64,000 nucleotides of DNA from DATKZM01 sp035527975 (GCA_035527975.1 DATKZM010000121.1:1-64000), one strand, 5' to 3'. Counted from the first letter of the stretch, positions 1 to 8,550 are shown. The notes: generated by a model not told the origin, from the sequence alone. Numbers and translations: made by a program.

Positions 1-113
1 CGCTGGCCACATTGGCTGGCAACTTTCGAATCAGACGGAAGACTTCCGAGTAACGATCGTCCGCGAACGCCCCTCTCAGCGAATCATCGTTGCGCCAGAT
101 ATGCCTCGATGTA

Positions 114-158
114 TTCGCAACCGAGTTTTTCAACAGAATCGGGGGTAAAGCGGACATG
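114..158 (-). repeat. IS-end-like relic joined to a CATGTCCGCTTTACC repeat
   Basis: Read on the minus strand, this stretch carries CATGTCCGCTTTACCCCC (158-141) followed by a CTGTTGAA-type sequence (136-114). Both blocks recur in the same order and polarity at 34806-34823 and 34873-34895 on the plus strand; the first is identical over 18 bases and the second matches at about 20 of 23 positions. CTGTTGAAAAA-like termini resemble the ends of IS1182/IS5-type elements, from general knowledge. No transposase reading frame accompanies this copy, so it looks like a bare scar. Confidence 0.45.
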
Positions 159-266
159 CATCAGCGAGCCACATTCGGTTCGTCCGACATCCCGCTCAGA
201 CTCGCAAAAACAGCGGGGCCAGCCCCGTTAGGCTTTTTGGACCCTTATCCCTAAGGACTGGGGGAA

Positions 267-417
267 AGACTCTGGCGCACCGCTTAAAACGCGTCTGGTT
301 GGAATCTGGATGGTGGTGTGGGTCGCGTGTGTGAGGTTGATGGTTCCCGCTGCCGATGCCCAATTAGGGGTGGTGTTTTTCGAGGCGGGGTAGCCTGTCG
401 AGCCGAATATGGGACCC
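267..417 (+). repeat. Dispersed intergenic repeat, copy 1 of 3
   Basis: About 150 bases lying between genes, with close relatives at 31638-31786 and 33333-33477, all in the same orientation. Shared blocks, in order, are AGACTCTGGCGCACCGC plus TAAAACGCGTCTG and TTGGAATC, then ATGGTTCCCGCTG, then TTTTTCGAG, then AATATGGGACCC at the right edge. The middle is variable. A minus-strand frame is open through this copy but is closed in copy 3 and shifted in copy 2, so the element is probably not coding. It could be a MITE-like element or a structured RNA; I do not recognise the family. Confidence 0.75.
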
Positions 418-491
418 AATCGTACTCAATTTTCTGAATGCAAAAGCCCATACGAAACTGGACTTATTGCTACCTATATGCTACCTAAACT

Positions 492-529
492 AATCAAGGG
501 GTCAGTCATCAAAGACTAACCCCTTGATT
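492..529 (-). terminator. Hairpin just downstream of tRNA-Met
   Basis: Two 16-base arms (492-507 and 514-529) pair with one mismatch around a 6-base loop. The hairpin begins five bases past the encoded CCA of the minus-strand tRNA, where a terminator is expected. No strong T run follows it, so intrinsic termination is plausible but not certain. A nearby GCTACC motif is repeated at 470-475 and 480-485 and also occurs inside the tRNA 3' end, which leaves an integration-site explanation open. Confidence 0.5.
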
Positions 530-533
530 TCAT

Positions 534-610
534 TGGTAGCGGGAGAGGGACTTGAACCCCCGACACGCGGATTATGATTCCGCTGCTCTAACCAGCTGAG
601 CTACCCCGCC
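534..610 (-). tRNA. tRNA-Met (CAT anticodon), elongator type
   Basis: The minus strand folds into a complete 77-nt cloverleaf beginning GGCGGGGTAGCTCAG and ending with an encoded CCA (536-534). The anticodon stem GCGGA/TCCGC encloses the loop ATCATAA, giving anticodon CAT. The first and last seven bases pair (GGCGGGG with the C-rich 3' end, with wobble), which argues against initiator tRNA because that has an unpaired first base. tRNA-Ile2 also carries CAT before lysidine modification, but the acceptor and D-arm sequence look more like elongator Met. Confidence 0.93.
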
Positions 611-838
611 TTACGGCACCCCAAAGAGCGCATTTTCGGCGACCCTCATGTGGTGGCCCGCCCGTATAGGGACAAGGGTGAATCCTGTCAAGACGACGGC
701 CTGCGGCCGAAGCGATCGGGACTGTTCCAGACCGCAGTACAAGGCCACGCTCGATATGGACCTTGGCTTGCCTTAGCCGGCGCCCGCGCGCCATATAAAG
801 ACCATCAGCCGAGCCTTTCATGTGAGAAGCCAGGACCC

Positions 839-2695
839 ATGCCCGAATACCGCTCGCGCCGCACTACCCATGGCCGCCGCAACGCCGCCCAGCGCTCGTT
901 GTGGCGCGCCACCGGCATGACCGAGGACGACTTCGGCAAGCCGATCATCGCGGTGGCCAACTCCTTTACCCAGTTCGTGCCCGGCCACGTCCACCTCAAG
1001 GACCTCGGCCAGATGGTCTGCCAGGAGATCGCCCGTGCCGGCGGCGTCGGCCGCGAGTTCAGCACCATCGCTGTCGATGACGGCATCGCCATGGGCCATG
1101 GCGGCATGCTCTACAGCCTGCCGAGCCGCGAGCTGATCGCCGACGCCGTCGAATACATGGTGAACGCCCATTGCGCCGACGCGCTCGTCTGCATCTCCAA
1201 CTGCGACAAGATCACCCCCGGCATGCTGATGGCCGCGCTGCGCCTCAACGTGCCCGCCGTTTTTGTCTCCGGCGGGCCGATGGAGGCCGGCAAGGTCACC
1301 ATCAAGGGCAAGACCGTGGCCGTCGACGCCGTCGATGCGCTGATCGCCGGCAACAACCCCGATATGAGCGACGAGGACAGTCTGGCGATCGAGCAGGCCG
1401 CCTGCCCTACTTGTGGCTCGTGTTCGGGCATGTTCACGGCCAATTCGATGAACTGCCTGACCGAGGCGCTGGGCCTGGCCCTGCCCGGCAACGGCACACT
1501 GGTCGCCACGCATAGCGACCGCAAGGAGCTGTTCCTGGAAGCGGCGCGCTCCTGCGTCGAGCTGACCCGCCGCCACTACGAGCTCGGCGAGGCGGCGGTG
1601 CTGCCCCGCGCCATCGCGACCTTCGAGGCGTTCGAGAACGCGATGGCGCTCGATATCGCCATGGGCGGGTCGACCAACACCGTGCTCCACCTGCTTGCCG
1701 CCGCCCATGAGGCCGAGGTGGATTTCACCATGGCGGATATCGACCGTATGTCCCGGCGCGTGCCCTCGCTCTGCAAGGTCTCGCCCAGCTCGTCCTATCA
1801 CGTCGAGGACGTGCACCGTGCCGGCGGCGTGCTCGGCATATTGGGCGAGCTCGACCGCGCCGGGCTCCTCAACCGCGACGTCTCAACCGTGCACAGCGCC
1901 AGCCTTGGCGAGGCGCTGGCCCATTGGGACGTCAAACGCAGCGAGGCCAAGGCGGTGCGCACATTCTTCACCGCCGGCCCCGGCGGCGTGGTGACGACGA
2001 AAGCCTTCAGCCAGTCGGCGCGCTGGGACGAGCTCGACCTCGACCGGGCGGAGGGCTGCATCCGCGACGCCGAGCACGCCTACAGCAAGGATGGCGGGCT
2101 TGCCGTGCTCACCGGCAACATCGCCGAGGATGGCTGCATCGTGAAGACGGCGGGCGTCGATGCGAGCATTCTCGTATTCAGAGGCCCCGCCCGGGTGCTC
2201 GAAAGCCAGGAAGCCGCGGTCCGCGCGATCATCGAAAACACGGTCCAGCCGGGCGAGATCATCATCATCCGCTACGAAGGCCCCAAGGGCGGCCCCGGCA
2301 TGCAGGAGATGCTGACCCCGACGAGCCTGCTCAAGGCCCAGGGCCTCGGCACCAAATGCGCGCTGGTGACGGACGGGCGCTTCTCCGGCGCCACCTCGGG
2401 GCTGTCGATCGGCCATGTCTCGCCCGAAGCCGCCGAGGGCGGCGCCATCGCGCTGATCGAGGACGGTGACACCATCGAGATCGACATCCCGAACCGAAGC
2501 ATCCACCTCGCCATCGACGATGCGGAGCTGGCGAAGCGCCGCGCGGCGATGGAGGCCAAGGGCAAGGAAGCCTGGAAGCCGACCGGCCGCAAACGCGAGG
2601 TCACGACCGCGCTCAAAGCCTACGCGGCGCTGGCGACGAGTGCGGCCAAGGGAGCCGTGCGGGATGTGGGGCAGCTTTCGCGAACACCCGGGTGA
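839..2695 (+). CDS. ilvD: Dihydroxy-acid dehydratase
   Basis: This enzyme dehydrates 2,3-dihydroxy-isovalerate and 2,3-dihydroxy-3-methylvalerate to the 2-keto acids of valine and isoleucine synthesis, in the cytosol, using an Fe-S cluster. The 618-residue product has the expected cluster cysteines: Cys122 in SNCDKITPGM and Cys189/192/195 in CPTCGSCSGMF. A C-terminal TDGRFSGATSG motif is also typical. The frame is open upstream to 650, but the ATG at 839 has an AGGA ribosome site and yields the family length (E. coli 616 residues) with the usual start MPEYRSRTTHGR-like sequence. It is a single gene with no other ilv genes nearby, convergent with the SnoaL-like gene. Confidence 0.97.
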   Translation: MPEYRSRRTTHGRRNAAQRSLWRATGMTEDDFGKPIIAVANSFTQFVPGHVHLKDLGQMVCQEIARAGGVGREFSTIAVDDGIAMGHGGMLYSLPSRELIADAVEYMVNAHCADALVCISNCDKITPGMLMAALRLNVPAVFVSGGPMEAGKVTIKGKTVAVDAVDALIAGNNPDMSDEDSLAIEQAACPTCGSCSGMFTANSMNCLTEALGLALPGNGTLVATHSDRKELFLEAARSCVELTRRHYELGEAAVLPRAIATFEAFENAMALDIAMGGSTNTVLHLLAAAHEAEVDFTMADIDRMSRRVPSLCKVSPSSSYHVEDVHRAGGVLGILGELDRAGLLNRDVSTVHSASLGEALAHWDVKRSEAKAVRTFFTAGPGGVVTTKAFSQSARWDELDLDRAEGCIRDAEHAYSKDGGLAVLTGNIAEDGCIVKTAGVDASILVFRGPARVLESQEAAVRAIIENTVQPGEIIIIRYEGPKGGPGMQEMLTPTSLLKAQGLGTKCALVTDGRFSGATSGLSIGHVSPEAAEGGAIALIEDGDTIEIDIPNRSIHLAIDDAELAKRRAAMEAKGKEAWKPTGRKREVTTALKAYAALATSAAKGAVRDVGQLSRTPG

Positions 2696-2851
2696 CTGCA
2701 ACTAGGTGAAACACGTCGCCGTGCCGATAGTGGTACGTCTCCCTGATATTCCGTGGCCTCATCCTAGCGCATGGCAACCAGAGTTTGGGGCGAATGCAAC
2801 ATGGTGATCTGATCGATCATAAAGGCAAATGGACTTTCCGACGGCTTCCGC

Positions 2852-3268
2852 CTACGCGTTGGACGCCGCCACCACCCGTGCCGAATCGAACACTTCAGTG
2901 AACTCTACGATTTTGCCGTCGTCGAATTGCCACAAGTGCGCGATGCGTGTTTCGGCTGTTTTGCCGGTAGCCTTGTTTGTCCATGCCGTGTGCCCAAACA
3001 TGGCGATACGGTCACCTTCACGGACGTAGATCTCCGGCGTCCAATGGACCATGGTCCAGTCGGCCAGTAAGCCGGTGAGATATTCGACTACCTCGTGTTT
3101 GTTTTGCCGGTCTTTTGCGAACGACAATCCGGCGGCTTCCTCGCCCATGCTGAAAATACCAACTTCATCGCTCATAAGGTCAAGCCAGGTGCTCGCACTT
3201 GCCCCTTTGGTGTCATGCCAAACATGATAGGCGTTTTGAAGTCGGCTGAGATTGGTATCGTCAGTCAT
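2852..3268 (-). CDS. SnoaL/NTF2-like small protein
   Basis: The 138-residue product has the look of the NTF2-like/SnoaL superfamily: an N-terminal helix region (LQNAYHVWHD), a TWLDLMSDEV segment where strand 1 starts, and a C-terminal beta sheet (GDRIAMFGHT, AHLWQFDDGKIVEFTEVFD). The AHLWQFDDGKI pattern is characteristic of this fold, in which members are small cyclases, hydrolases or ligand-binding proteins. The substrate cannot be inferred. It stands alone, convergent with ilvD, and is divided from typA by about 150 bases with no evident signal. Confidence 0.8.
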   Translation of the reverse strand: MTDDTNLSRLQNAYHVWHDTKGASASTWLDLMSDEVGIFSMGEEAAGLSFAKDRQNKHEVVEYLTGLLADWTMVHWTPEIYVREGDRIAMFGHTAWTNKATGKTAETRIAHLWQFDDGKIVEFTEVFDSARVVAASNA

Positions 3269-3419
3269 TTGTGACTACCCTTGATAGTATTGCGGGCAGC
3301 CAGTATCACCAGCGAGCGAGTGACGGTCCAGATGATTATCCGATACTAGCGCAACGTGGACACTTGCAAAGTATTGTTCGACACGTTGTGGGTGCGGGGC
3401 CGTTCGAGTGGGGTGCCCC

Positions 3420-5255
3420 TTACGCCGCCCGCGACGCCTTCTTGCGCTCGTGCTCCTTCAAGAGCTTCTTGCGGATGCGGATCGTTTTCGGCGTCACCTC
3501 AACCAGCTCGTCGTCGTCGATGAATTCGAGCGCGTATTCGAGCGTGATGCGGATCGCCGGGGTCAGGGTCACGGCCTCGTCGGTGCCGGAGGCGCGGATA
3601 TTGGTGAGCTGCTTGCCCTTCATCGGGTTCACGGTCATGTCGGTGTGGCGGGCGTGGATGCCGACGACCATGCCCTCGTAGATCTCGTCGCTGGGCTCGG
3701 CGAAGAGCCGGCCGCGGTCCTGCAGGTTGAACAGCGCGAAGGCGACGGCCTTGCCGTTCGCCATGGAGATCATCACGCCATTGCGCCGGTCGGCCAGCGT
3801 GCCCGCCGCCCTCGGCGCGTAGCGCTCGAAGGCGTGATACATCAAGCCCGTCCCCGACGTGGTGGTTATGAACTCCGGGCGAAAGCCGATGAGACCGCGG
3901 CTGGGGATGGCGTAGTCGAGACGCACCCTGCCCTGCCCGTCGGGCGTCATCTCCTGCAGCGTGCCGCGGCGTTCGCCGAGCTTTTCCATGACCGCGCCCT
4001 GGTGCTGCTCCTCGACATCGATCGAGAGCGTCTCCCAGGGCTCGCAGATGGTGCCGTCGATGGTCTTCAGGATCACTTCGGGCCGCGATATCGCCAGCTC
4101 GTAGCCCTCGCGCCGCATTGTCTCGATCAGGATGGCAAGATGCAGCTCGCCGCGGCCTGAGACCTTGAAGCGGTTGGCATCCTCGCCGGGCTCCACGCGC
4201 AGGGCGACGTTGTGGATGAGCTCGGTCGCGAGGCGGTCGCGCAGATTGCGGCTGGTAACGTACTTGCCCTCGCGCCCGGCGTAGGGCGAGTCGTTCACCT
4301 GGAAGGTCATGGTGATGGTGGGCTCGTCGACGATCAGCGCCGGCAAGGCCTCCACCGCTTCGGGATCGCACAGCGTGTCGGAGATATGCAGCTCGTCGAG
4401 CCCGGTCAGCGCTACGATCTGGCCGGCCTCGGCCACCGGCGCTTCGATGCGCTCGAGCCCATGGAAGCCGAGGATCTGGAGGATGCGGCCATTGCGCGTC
4501 TTGCCGTCGGCACCGATCGCCGTGACCGGCGAGTTGCGTGCGATGCGTCCGCGCTGGACGCGGCCGATGCCGATGACGCCGACATAAGACGAGTAATCGA
4601 GCGCGCTGATCTGAAGCTGGAACGGCCCCTCGGCGTCGACCTGCGGCGCCTGCACGTGATCGATGATGGTCTGGAACAGCGTGGTCATATCGCCGCCGCG
4701 ATCGGCCAGGTTCTTGGTGGCCCAGCCCTCGACCGCGGAGGCGTAAACGACGGGAAAATCGAGCTGCTCGTCGCTCGCGCCCAGCTTGTCGAAAAGATCG
4801 AAGGTCTGATCGATCGCCCAGTCCGGGCGCGCCGCGTCGCGGTCGACCTTGTTGATGACGACAATGGGCTTCAGGCCCCGCGCCAGCGCCTTCATGGTGA
4901 CGAAGCGCGTCTGCGGCATTGGCCCTTCGACCGCATCGACCAGCAGCAGCACCGAATCGACCATCGACAGCACGCGCTCGACCTCGCCGCCGAAATCGGC
5001 ATGGCCCGGCGTGTCGACGATATTGATGCGCCAGTCGACGCCCGCGTTACTCCAGGTCAGCCCGGTATTCTTCGAGAGGATCGTAATGCCGCGCTCGCGC
5101 TCCAGATCGTTGGAATCCATCACCCGCTCCTGCAGCTCGCCGTGCTCGGCAAGCGTACCCGACTGGCGCAGCAGCTTGTCGACCAGCGTCGTCTTGCCGT
5201 GGTCGACATGGGCGATGATTGCGATATTGCGGAGCTGCGAGACGGCGTCGGTCAT
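3420..5255 (-). CDS. typA: Ribosome-associated translational GTPase TypA/BipA
   Basis: TypA is a translation-factor GTPase that binds the ribosome and helps 50S assembly and stress or cold adaptation. The 611-residue protein has the full layout: G1 AHVDHGKTT near residue 15, G2/RGITI, G3 DTPGHADFG, G4 NKVD, then EF-G-like domains and the C-terminal BipA-specific region with RGLIGFRPEF. Length matches the family (about 605). The gene is monocistronic-looking: an intrinsic terminator for mnmA lies upstream at 5293-5325. The start ATG at 5255 gives the normal short lead MTDAVSQLRNIAIIAHVDH. Confidence 0.97.
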   Translation of the reverse strand: MTDAVSQLRNIAIIAHVDHGKTTLVDKLLRQSGTLAEHGELQERVMDSNDLERERGITILSKNTGLTWSNAGVDWRINIVDTPGHADFGGEVERVLSMVDSVLLLVDAVEGPMPQTRFVTMKALARGLKPIVVINKVDRDAARPDWAIDQTFDLFDKLGASDEQLDFPVVYASAVEGWATKNLADRGGDMTTLFQTIIDHVQAPQVDAEGPFQLQISALDYSSYVGVIGIGRVQRGRIARNSPVTAIGADGKTRNGRILQILGFHGLERIEAPVAEAGQIVALTGLDELHISDTLCDPEAVEALPALIVDEPTITMTFQVNDSPYAGREGKYVTSRNLRDRLATELIHNVALRVEPGEDANRFKVSGRGELHLAILIETMRREGYELAISRPEVILKTIDGTICEPWETLSIDVEEQHQGAVMEKLGERRGTLQEMTPDGQGRVRLDYAIPSRGLIGFRPEFITTTSGTGLMYHAFERYAPRAAGTLADRRNGVMISMANGKAVAFALFNLQDRGRLFAEPSDEIYEGMVVGIHARHTDMTVNPMKGKQLTNIRASGTDEAVTLTPAIRITLEYALEFIDDDELVEVTPKTIRIRKKLLKEHERKKASRAA

Positions 5256-5292
5256 GGGGCACTTTCAATCGCGAGGATCATGTGATCCGGAT

Positions 5293-5325
5293 AACGAAAA
5301 CGGCACCCGGTGTGGGGGGTGCCGT
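5293..5325 (-). terminator. Intrinsic terminator downstream of mnmA
   Basis: On the minus strand a 9-bp stem, ACGGCACCC paired with GGGTGCCGT (5325-5317 and 5308-5300), is followed at once by TTTTCGTT. It lies about 135 bases past the mnmA stop and before the typA start, so it fits the end of the mnmA transcript. Confidence 0.7.
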
Positions 5326-5458
5326 CAGGCGGGCTTCCTACAAATTCTGGCCCGCACAGCCGGTCTAAGCACCAGATGCTGGGCGGTATAACGTCTTAGA
5401 TATAGGTGCGCCTTGGCCCCGCACAAGCCGGGGCCGCCCAAGCCAAGATCGCGCCGGA

Positions 5459-6616
5459 TCACGCCGCCTGGGGGGCTGGCAGTGCCTCCTGCTGGATCCA
5501 GCCACCGCCGAGCACTCGGTCGCCGTCGTAGAAGACGCAAGCCTGGCCTGGCGAAACGCCGTATTGCGGCTCTTCAAAGGCCACCCGCGCGCCGGGCCCG
5601 CGCGACGGCGTCACGCGCACCGCCACCGGATCGCTCGTGGAACGGATCTTGGCCTGGCAATCGCGGCCTCCTGCGGGCATGGCGGCGCTACCGAGCCAAT
5701 TCATCTCGCCCAGCAACAGCGCCGTCTTGGCGAGCGCCGATTTCGGGCCGACCACCACGCGGCGCGCCTCGGCTTCGACGTTCAGGACATAAAGCGCCTC
5801 GCCGCCGCTGACGCCGCCGCCAAGGCCGATGCCGCGGCGCTGGCCGACGGTGTAGTGGATGACGCCCTGATGGCGGCCCAGCACGCGGCCGGTCCGATCC
5901 ACGATATCGCCCGGATCGGCAGCGCCGGGCCGCAGCTTTTCCACCACATCGGCATACCGGCCCTGCGGCACGAAGCAAATGTCCTGGCTGTCGGGCTTGG
6001 CGGCAACCGGAAGATCGAACCGTTCGGCGAGCGCCCGGGTTTCGGCCTTCGGCAATCCGCCCAGGGGAAAGCGCAGGAAATCGAGCTGATCGGGCGTGGT
6101 GGCAAAAAGAAAGTAGCTCTGGTCGCGCGCCGGGTCGGCGGCCCGATGGAGTTCCGGTCCCTTGGGTCCCGCAGCGCGCCGCACATAATGCCCCGTCGCC
6201 AGCGCCGCTGCTCCCAGCTCGCGCGCGGTCCCGACCAGATCGCGGAACTTGACCGTCTGGTTGCAGCGCACGCAGGGGATCGGCGTCTCGCCGCGCAGAT
6301 AGCTGTCGGCAAAATCATCGATCACCGCCTCGCGGAAGCGGCTCTCATAGTCGAGCACGTAGTGGGGAATGCCGATCGTGTCGGCGACCCGGCGGGCATC
6401 GTGGATATCCTGGCCGGCGCAACAGGCGCGGGTCCGCCCGGCCGCGTGGCCATGGTCGTAGAGCTGCAGGGTGATGCCGACCACGTCATAGCCGGCCTCC
6501 TTCAGAAGCGCGGCGGTGACAGAGCTGTCGACGCCGCCGGACATGGCAACGACGACCCGGTGCGCTGCGGGTTCGCCGCCAAGATCAAGATCGAGCATGG
6601 TTCGGTTCGCACTCAT
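5459..6616 (-). CDS. mnmA: tRNA-specific 2-thiouridylase
   Basis: MnmA transfers sulfur to U34 of tRNAs for Lys, Glu and Gln, taking persulfide from a cysteine desulfurase relay. The 385-residue product has the PP-loop SGGVDSS at 26-32, the first catalytic cysteine in PCVRCNQTVKF, the second in SQDICFVPQG, and the C-terminal GQRRGIGLGG and PQYGVSPGQA motifs. The frame is open to 6778, but the extra N-terminus lacks family features; ATG 6616 or ATG 6598 is more likely, and neither has a clear ribosome site. A perfect 17-bp tandem duplication (6616-6649) sits exactly at the presumed start. The several desulfurases at 11-19 kb are possible sulfur donors. Confidence 0.95.
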   Translation of the reverse strand: MSANRTMLDLDLGGEPAAHRVVVAMSGGVDSSVTAALLKEAGYDVVGITLQLYDHGHAAGRTRACCAGQDIHDARRVADTIGIPHYVLDYESRFREAVIDDFADSYLRGETPIPCVRCNQTVKFRDLVGTARELGAAALATGHYVRRAAGPKGPELHRAADPARDQSYFLFATTPDQLDFLRFPLGGLPKAETRALAERFDLPVAAKPDSQDICFVPQGRYADVVEKLRPGAADPGDIVDRTGRVLGRHQGVIHYTVGQRRGIGLGGGVSGGEALYVLNVEAEARRVVVGPKSALAKTALLLGEMNWLGSAAMPAGGRDCQAKIRSTSDPVAVRVTPSRGPGARVAFEEPQYGVSPGQACVFYDGDRVLGGGWIQQEALPAPQAA

Positions 6617-6649
6617 GAAAGGCGATATGGGGTGAAAGGCGATATGGGG
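6616..6649. repeat. 17-bp tandem duplication at the mnmA start
   Basis: TGAAAGGCGATATGGGG occurs twice head to tail (6616-6632 and 6633-6649) with no mismatch. The proximal copy touches the presumed mnmA ATG on the minus strand, so the duplication lies in its translation-initiation region. Confidence 0.9.
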
Positions 6650-6843
6650 CGCACGGCAAAAGAGGCAAGCCACCGCCGCATTCATATAAATATCACTTTG
6701 TTTGGTCGCCATGCCGACTATTCGCGACTCAAATGGGGACAATGCCCTAATCTCGGCCCATTGATGGATTTTCATCACCGGGTCATCGTCGTGACTGCGC
6801 CTTTGGGCCAGCGGTTCCGGCTGGGGTTGGGGAGGTCGTTATC

Positions 6844-7905
6844 ATGGTGCGCTTTGTCTTCGCCACGCTCATGCTAGCGATCCTCTCCACCCTACCGTCG
6901 GCCGGCAACGCAGTTGAGAACGGGACGCGGGTCATCGTGAGCGATCACAGCTACTGGGCGCTGATAACGCGTCTGGAAGCGGCGATCAAACGCCAGAAGC
7001 TCCAGATCATCAGCCGCGCCAGCGTGCGTGGGGCCGAGCGTCAGCGGAAACTTGGCATCCCGGGCAACATGGTGATCGGCGCCTTTCGCGACGAATACGC
7101 CGCGCGGATTTTGCGCGCGAACGTGGCCGCCGGCATCGAAGCGCCGATCCGCTTCTACATCACGCGCGGCGAGAACGATAAGACGACGACATTGTGGTAT
7201 CGCCGGCCGTCCTGGGTGTTGGCACCCTATGGCGATGAAAGCGGCGATCTGCGCGCGCTGGCAACCGAACTCGACAGCGTGATGGATAAGATCGTCGCCG
7301 AGGCAACCAAGCAACCCGGCCCCACCCGGCGCCTCCTCGTCAAGCGCAACACCGGCAAACGCAAAGCGGCCAGGCCCACGCCAGACAAGCCCGCCGCACG
7401 CAAAGCCGAGCGCGTCGCCAAGGCAACACCCGCGAAGCCGGCAAAGACGGCCAAAGCGACACTGCCGAGGCAAACCGATCGCACGCCGGCCGGGCCCGTC
7501 AAAGCCACATTGGCAAAGCCGGCACAGCGCCAACCGTCGAAGACCGTCGCGGCCACCACGCAAAGGCGCCCAGCCCCCTTGGCAGGTCCCGCGCCGGCGC
7601 CCATTGCCCGCGCGGCGCCAAAGCCCCTTGCGGGCGCAAAATCAAAGCCCCTTGCGGGCGCTGCGCCGAAGCCCCTTGCGGGCGCTGCGCCGAAGCCGCT
7701 GACACGGGCCGAAGCTGCGCCACCGCGCCTGGTCGAAGCGGCGCCGCAGCAGCGCGCCGCGAAGGCCTCGGCGCCGGAACAGACCTCGCGGCGGGCGACT
7801 GTCAAACCGGCGGCAATACGGACGGCCAAGCCAAAGCCCGACCGCGTCACCGAACACAGGTCCATCGAACTGTCGCCGCTGATGCTGCGTCTGCAAGGAC
7901 AATAG
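6844..7905 (+). CDS. Secreted DUF302 protein with Ala/Lys/Pro-rich tail
   Basis: The 353-residue product begins with a signal peptide (MVRFVFATLMLAILS to about residue 23). A DUF302 domain follows at about 30-145, with IPGNMVIGAFRDEYAARIL and GIEAPIRFYI. Past residue 150 the chain is low-complexity, rich in Ala, Lys and Pro, with four KPLAGA-like repeats around 255-285 encoded by tandem copies of a 24-bp unit. DUF302 proteins are small domains of unclear function, some linked to metal or stress responses. The domain is closely similar to the next gene, so the two are tandem paralogues. GGGAGG precedes the ATG. The basic tail could bind an anionic surface, which is inference only. Confidence 0.82.
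   Translation: MVRFVFATLMLAILSTLPSAGNAVENGTRVIVSDHSYWALITRLEAAIKRQKLQIISRASVRGAERQRKLGIPGNMVIGAFRDEYAARILRANVAAGIEAPIRFYITRGENDKTTTLWYRRPSWVLAPYGDESGDLRALATELDSVMDKIVAEATKQPGPTRRLLVKRNTGKRKAARPTPDKPAARKAERVAKATPAKPAKTAKATLPRQTDRTPAGPVKATLAKPAQRQPSKTVAATTQRRPAPLAGPAPAPIARAAPKPLAGAKSKPLAGAAPKPLAGAAPKPLTRAEAAPPRLVEAAPQQRAAKASAPEQTSRRATVKPAAIRTAKPKPDRVTEHRSIELSPLMLRLQGQ
7606..7704 (+). repeat. In-frame 24-bp tandem repeats in the DUF302 gene tail
   Basis: The unit GCCCCTTGCGGGCGC with its flanks is repeated, partly degenerate, and encodes successive KPLAGA motifs. Repeat number is likely to vary between strains because the units are nearly identical. Confidence 0.75.
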
Positions 7906-8066
7906 CGCGAGCGATTAGTCGGCAAAGCCGCCGTTTGGCCGCCCGAATTTCCCACCGGTAAACTTGTTCGAAGCGCGAATTTGTCCAAATCGCGCAAACT
8001 TGTCTCGATTGGCGCCATTTCGCGCGGCACACTGCGCGGGTGTTTGAATTTCATCGGAGTAGCACG

Positions 8067-8522
8067 ATGCGTCCTCTAGCCTTGGCGTTGGGTTTCGTTT
8101 TCATCGCCGGCCTTGTTGCGCAGGCGGGCGAAAACCAGATCACCGACATTCCGACGAACCACACATTTCCGGCGCTGGTGAAGCGGCTCAACGCGGCCAT
8201 CAAGAAGCACAAGATGTTCGTGGTGACCCGCGCCAGCGCCAGCATCGGCGCCAAGCGCCGCGGCGTGACCATTCCCGGCAACATGGTGATCGGCGTCTAT
8301 CGCAACGACTTCGCGGTGCGGATGCTGGCGGCGAGCGTGCCGGCTGGCATCGAGGCGCCGATCCGCTTCTATATCTGGCAAGCCAAGAACGGCACAGCGG
8401 TCTTGAGCTACCGCAAGCCCTCGGATGTCTTTGCGCCATACAAGGGCGGCGCCAAGCTTGCTGCGCTTGCCGGCGAGCTCGATGCCATCTTCACCGCGAT
8501 CGCAATGGACGCAGTGAAGTGA
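8067..8522 (+). CDS. Secreted DUF302 domain protein
   Basis: A 151-residue paralogue of the preceding gene: signal peptide MRPLALALGFVFIAGLVAQA, then one DUF302 domain with IPGNMVIGVYRNDFAVRML and GIEAPIRFYIWQ. Those two motifs are nearly identical to the neighbour, which argues for a tandem duplication followed by growth of the tail in one copy. The ATG at 8067 is preferred over GTG 8040 because CGGAG precedes it and it opens directly into the signal peptide. The biochemical role is unknown. Confidence 0.87.
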   Translation: MRPLALALGFVFIAGLVAQAGENQITDIPTNHTFPALVKRLNAAIKKHKMFVVTRASASIGAKRRGVTIPGNMVIGVYRNDFAVRMLAASVPAGIEAPIRFYIWQAKNGTAVLSYRKPSDVFAPYKGGAKLAALAGELDAIFTAIAMDAVK

Positions 8523-8550
8523 GCTCGCAGCGCGGTCGTGCTCTGGTTAC

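Noticed and set aside
2..148. Plus-strand frame open from the left edge to a stop at 146-148
   Set aside because: It has no start or known motif, and it overlaps the IS-end-like relic. It could be a gene tail but nothing supports that.
228..419. 63-residue minus frame within repeat copy 1
   Set aside because: The homologous copies at 31.7 kb and 33.4 kb do not preserve the frame.
818..1816. 332-residue minus-strand open frame inside ilvD
   Set aside because: It is a shadow of ilvD in a G+C-rich gene; composition is that of a reversed codon pattern and it lacks a ribosome site or recognised motif.
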